A stretch of DNA of 64,000 nt from Mycoplasma sp. 2045. Its GTDB lineage: Bacteria > Bacillota_I > Bacilli_A > Mycoplasmatales > Metamycoplasmataceae. Below, piece after piece: positions 60,069-64,000 of the stretch. The position numbers and the translations under genes were made by a program. The stretch is from NCBI RefSeq assembly GCF_024582715.1, contig NZ_CP102083.1, positions 186,001-250,000 of the forward strand, in the 5' to 3' direction. Under the pieces are notes generated by a model, which made no database searches, was not told the DNA's origin, and saw nothing but the letters and a program-made list of their open reading frames with translations. How positions within the stretch are numbered: position 1 is the first letter of the stretch; every line of letters starts with the position of its first letter.

Positions 60069-63000
60069 ATGAAAGCAAGATTAAAATCATTAGTTTTAGG
60101 TTTAAGTGGTGCGGCATTACTTTCACCAATGTTATTAGTTTCATGTAATAACTCATCAAGCTCACAAAAAAGTCAAGCAGAACTTAAAGCAGAAAAATCA
60201 AAATTAAACACAGATATTCAAGCTGAATTTAACAAATACAGTTCAGTTGCCAAATCTGGAGATAGCTTAGATCAATTAGTATCAAAAAAACAAAATGAAT
60301 TATTTGCTTTAATTGCTGAATTAGATAAAAAAGAAGTTTTATCAGACTCAGACGTTAAAAAATTAGCTGACTTTTTACAAACATTAAAAGATCAAGCTGC
60401 AGACGTATTATTACGTGGATTTGTTGATAAAAACTTAGAAGTTGTTGCGATTGAAAAACAACTTGAAGCAGCTAAAAAGGAATTAGAAGATCTTAAAGCC
60501 GACACTGAAGGTGCAAACAAGGAAACATTAGCAGAAAAAGAAAGAGAAATTCAAGCCCTTAACGATCAATTAGAAATTGCTAAAAATGAATTAGAAGATG
60601 TTAAGTCAAAAATGGTAAAGAGAGCTCCTTCAGGTAAGCAATCATTACTTAAAATCACAAAAGCAATTCTTTTCTACTTAAGCTCATTTAAATCAAAATA
60701 CCCTGAACTTTATAAATCAAACCAATCAATCATTGATGGAGCTGTTTCAACATGAGAAAAAAGTAGTAAAGAATATGAAGCTCAAGAAGATGACTACAAT
60801 AACATTAACTATTTCTATGCTCAAACAATGTATGCTTTAAACTGATACACAATTATTAAAAATTACTTCCCTGAAGCTAAAGTTGAAATGCCGTTTCCTA
60901 AAGAAGAATTCATGAATTCATTATTCCAATGAAGAATTAAAGATTTAGAAAATGTTGCAGTTAACTTATCAAGTATGGATCGTTCAACTTTATCAGCTGA
61001 AAAAAGTGCAAAAGTTGATGAAAACATTCAATTAGTTAATGGTGTTAAAACAAACTATGAAGAAGGATTAAATACATCTACAAACTTAGACGAACAATTT
61101 ATTAACTTCCAAGCATTAGAAATTCAATTCTGAAGCAAATACATTTACAACACAAATTCATTCAATGAATATAGACCTTCATTAATGGTTCCTTCATTAA
61201 GAATTTCTAAGTTCCCATTATCAAATGAAATCATTGATGCAGAAGTTTTAGAGCAATTAAAACCAGTTTCTAAAGAAATCGCAGACAAGTTCTCAGAATT
61301 CTACAAAAACACAGGAATTAAATACTTACCTTCAGTTTACTACACAAATCTTTACAACCAATTCCGTGATGATCTTTTTAATGTTATTAGATACCAATTT
61401 ATCCCTAAACAAACCACATTAGAGGGGTTATTATACGTTCTTTCAAAATCGGAAAATGATTTATCAAAATACAATATTGATACAACACAAATTCTTTCTG
61501 ATATTAACGCAAAAGCTAACGAAATGTATGATGGAGCCTACAGCGGTAGCACATACGCTCTATACAATAGAAAAGTCAAGGCAAAATGAAATGAACAAAT
61601 GTATGATGGAGATGAAAATTCAGCAATTTACAAATCATATAAAAAATTCAATACATGAGCTATTAAGCAAATGAACGAAATTAAAGCTCTTTCACAAGAA
61701 CAATTTGTTTCAGCAGTTGATAGATACATGTTAATTAAAGCTTTTGACTTTAAATTAAACACATTAGTTAACTTATTTGAATACTGAAAACTTCAAGACA
61801 TTGATCCAAAATCTGAAGAAATGGAAGCTATTTTACAACTTTCAAAATCAGCTTCAAAATATCAAGCAAGAATTAAATCTGCAGAAGATACAATCGCTGA
61901 TTTAGAAGCTATCAAAGCAAAATTAAAAGAATTAGTAAGTTCATACAATTTAGATACAATTAACCATCCAGATTACACAACAATTGAACAATACTCATCT
62001 ACTCTAAATGAAGATAAAGCTAAAGTTCAAGCAGTTATTGATACATATTCATCATTAACAGGAACTGATGGAATGTTTGAATTTACATTTAGCGAAATTA
62101 CAGACTTTTTCAATAGTGCTGTAGACAATTTCAGAACAATTATTAATAAATGAGATCAATTTGTTGTCGATTCTAATACAGATGGTTTTGCTGAAACTTA
62201 CAAAGTTTTAGCTGACTTCAAATCAGTATTAGAACAAAAAGTTGGTGATGAAAACGATGGTAACATGGATATGCTTTATGTAAAATTTGCTGACATTTAC
62301 CAAGACAACAGATCAGGTGATAAATACACAAATGGGTTAGCTTTATTAGATGAATATACAACATTTGCTAAATCTTTAAAACACAGTGAATTCGCAAATG
62401 AAACAGATGCTAGAACATATTTAAACGACAAATACTCACAATTTGAGCAATTAAATGCAAAAATGACAGCTGCTAGAGAAGAAGGTGGAGTATTTTATGC
62501 ATTAGATGATTACCAAGGATTCACAGACGAATTAGACTATGAATGAGGTGAATTTGCAACTACATTCAGAGATCATGCTTATGATTCAATGTCTCTTGAT
62601 GACTTAAATTCTAAAGTTGCTTCACTTAATGAAAAAGCCGTTGAATATTCAGCTAACTTTGGTAAATTACCAGCTGCTGGTGAAACATTTATGAAACTTA
62701 TTGCAGATGATATTGAAAGAGAAAACTCAAACATTGAAAACTTTAGAAGACAAGATAAGAAAGCAAAACAAAGTTTATACATTGTTCCAGGTCAAGAAAT
62801 TTATGCATTCATTAGACAAATGTATAAATCAGTTTCAGCTGAATTATCAGAAACTTCAATTAGCGAAGATCACCAAGATAAAGTTGTTTATGATGCAACA
62901 CACAAAGCTATTGATAATTTAGTTAAAAAAGATTTAACATTTAGAAATATAATTTTTGCTAACGCTGATGGTTTTGAATACTTAACAGATGAACAAGAAG

Positions 63001-63341
63001 CATCAGGAAAACCTAAATCAGAGTTATACACAGAAATGATGAATTTAGAATCAGCTTACTATCAAGCTAACTTAGCGTACTTAAAAGCTGACGCTAGTTC
63101 AAAAGATGAGAAAAAACAACAATTACAACAAGCTAGAGTAGCTTACTACAACTTCTTAAATTCAGATAATTTCTCAATTTCAAGAAGTTCATACTTAAAA
63201 TTCAATTTAAATGTTTACCGAACATATGATGATGATAGTGAATTTACACCATTTGATTTAGCATTATTATTTGCTCAATACGATGGTTCAATTGAATTAT
63301 TAAGATTCGTTGAGAACACATACATTAAAAACAATCAATAA
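60069..63341 (+). CDS. Large surface lipoprotein with coiled-coil N-terminal region (1090 aa)
   Basis: The lipoprotein has signal MKARLKSLVLGLSGAALLSP and lipobox LVSC (Cys26), then a Ser-rich linker. A coiled coil follows (about residues 130-180, with heptads such as EKQLEAAKKELEDLKADTEG). The remainder is mostly helical and rich in Tyr, Asp, Glu and Lys, ending ENTYIKNNQ. No enzymatic motif is recognised. It may be an adhesin or structural surface protein. AAAGGA lies before the ATG. The frame is open only with TGA as Trp, at about a dozen places. A convergent gene lies beyond a shared hairpin. Confidence 0.85.
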
Positions 63342-63353
63342 TTTATTTAGTTA

Positions 63354-63377
63354 AAAACTGGTATCAAAAACCAGTTT
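63354..63377. terminator. Bidirectional terminator between convergent genes
   Basis: AAAACTGG/CCAGTTTT stem with an eight-base loop, T-rich on the plus strand and A-rich before it, so it can serve both genes. Confidence 0.75.
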
Positions 63378-63386
63378 TTAATTTTT

Positions 63387-64000
63387 TTAATTACTAAATT
63401 TGAACTTAATAAGGTTTAAATCCTCAGTTAATTTTTGATTATCAGAAATTTGTTTTTCTAATAACTTTTCAATGTTCGCAGGATCAGTCACATATCTTTT
63501 TATAGCTATATCCAAGGCGTTTTTGTAACTGAGATATCTCTTATACTCAGCACCGTTGTAATCGATTGCCATTAAATCCAACTCATATCTGCCATCTTCT
63601 TTATATTGTTTGAATTTTTCAGGATCTTTTTTAGCTTCTTCAATGTGTCTTTTAGCTTGCTCCACAGATTTAAAATTATCATCAACTAATTTATTGATTT
63701 CTTTTATCTTAGTTGTTAAGAATGTTTTGATATTTTGTTTTCTATTTGAATCATTTTTCAGATTTGCAAGAATATTGGTCAAAGATTCATTTACTTTAGC
63801 GAATTTAGAAACATTAATTTGAAAGTTGGATTGTAAGTTTGATTTTAAATTAGCTTTGTAATCTTCTTTAAAATCATTAACTTGTTGTCTGATTTCATCA
63901 GTAATTCAGCTTTCATTATAGTCGGCAAGGGTTAATTCATTCTCTCAGAAAGTATTAATTACGAAATTATTAATGTTTGAAAATGCTTTAAGTAACATTT
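63387..64000 (-). CDS. C-terminal part of a coiled-coil protein (cut by window end)
   Basis: The minus-strand frame is open from the window edge to TAA at 63387, about 203 residues. An ATG at 63998 is in frame but may be internal. The visible part is charged and helical (DEIRQQVNDFKEDYKANLKS, then KQKISDNQ-type repeats) with Trp coded TGA twice. It resembles the lipoprotein at 60069 in style but no clear identity is seen. It is probably a further surface protein whose start lies outside the window. Confidence 0.7.

Overview
The window is a piece of a mollicute chromosome, most likely a Mycoplasma of the hominis group (Mycoplasmopsis/Metamycoplasma, near the M. bovis/M. agalactiae cluster). 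The base composition is very AT-rich. TGA is read as tryptophan throughout: almost every gene is open only if TGA is sense, and real stops are TAA or TAG. There are many lipobox lipoproteins, and the linked 16S-23S unit has no tRNA in its spacer and no adjacent 5S gene. The species is inferred from style, not from a database match.

Layout. 1-3226: a methyltransferase whose frame runs without a stop into metG, then an ABM-domain protein and a deoxynucleoside kinase. 3367-6158: a small lipoprotein (minus), a candidate structured RNA (minus) and lepA. 6184-12587: a secreted-protease cluster, with a DUF31/MIP-type serine protease (minus) diverging from a subtilase plus a large lipoprotein. 12603-15019: an IS1634-type insertion sequence between 284/286-bp direct repeats. 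14942-20196: an M13 metallopeptidase, a small conserved protein, a metalloprotease lipoprotein with an HExxH motif and a DUF402 protein. 20386-25030: 16S and 23S rRNA. 25155-29415: an unknown protein, then acpS-plsC-scpA-scpB. 29487-29888: a decayed lipoprotein pseudogene. 30110-35113: a pseudouridine synthase and gatC-gatA-gatB with a BrkB-type membrane protein. 35160-38743: a GNAT protein, HU, and a minus-strand comEA-comEC-recU operon. 38830-38920: tRNA-Ser(GCU). 39029-41471: a phase-variable C5 methyltransferase with an HNH-type endonuclease. 41538-47331: an M42 aminopeptidase, an EzrA-like protein, thiI, an S1-like protein and a divergent glucose-6-phosphate isomerase. 47502-57947: one 3481-residue SGNH-esterase lipoprotein made of nested helical repeats. 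58187-59923: rpsB-tsf. 60069-64000: a 1090-residue lipoprotein and the 3' part of a convergent gene.

How the genes fit together. Housekeeping blocks (tRNA charging and amidation, ribosome factors, chromosome segregation, phospholipid acylation) alternate with surface and defence loci. At least five genes encode exported or host-protein-degrading enzymes. Three of their promoter regions share a TTTCACA-N3-TGTGAAA-like palindrome. The restriction-modification locus is switched by an (AG)11 tract that currently puts the methyltransferase out of frame. Several genes lack a Shine-Dalgarno sequence and have a TATAAT box only 6-11 nt before the ATG, which implies leaderless or near-leaderless mRNAs.

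The most unusual items are the giant repeat-built esterase lipoprotein, the candidate minus-strand RNA near 4.2 kb, the phase-switched R-M pair with an apparent safety coupling, the continuous methyltransferase-MetRS frame, and the IS element with its very long target duplication.
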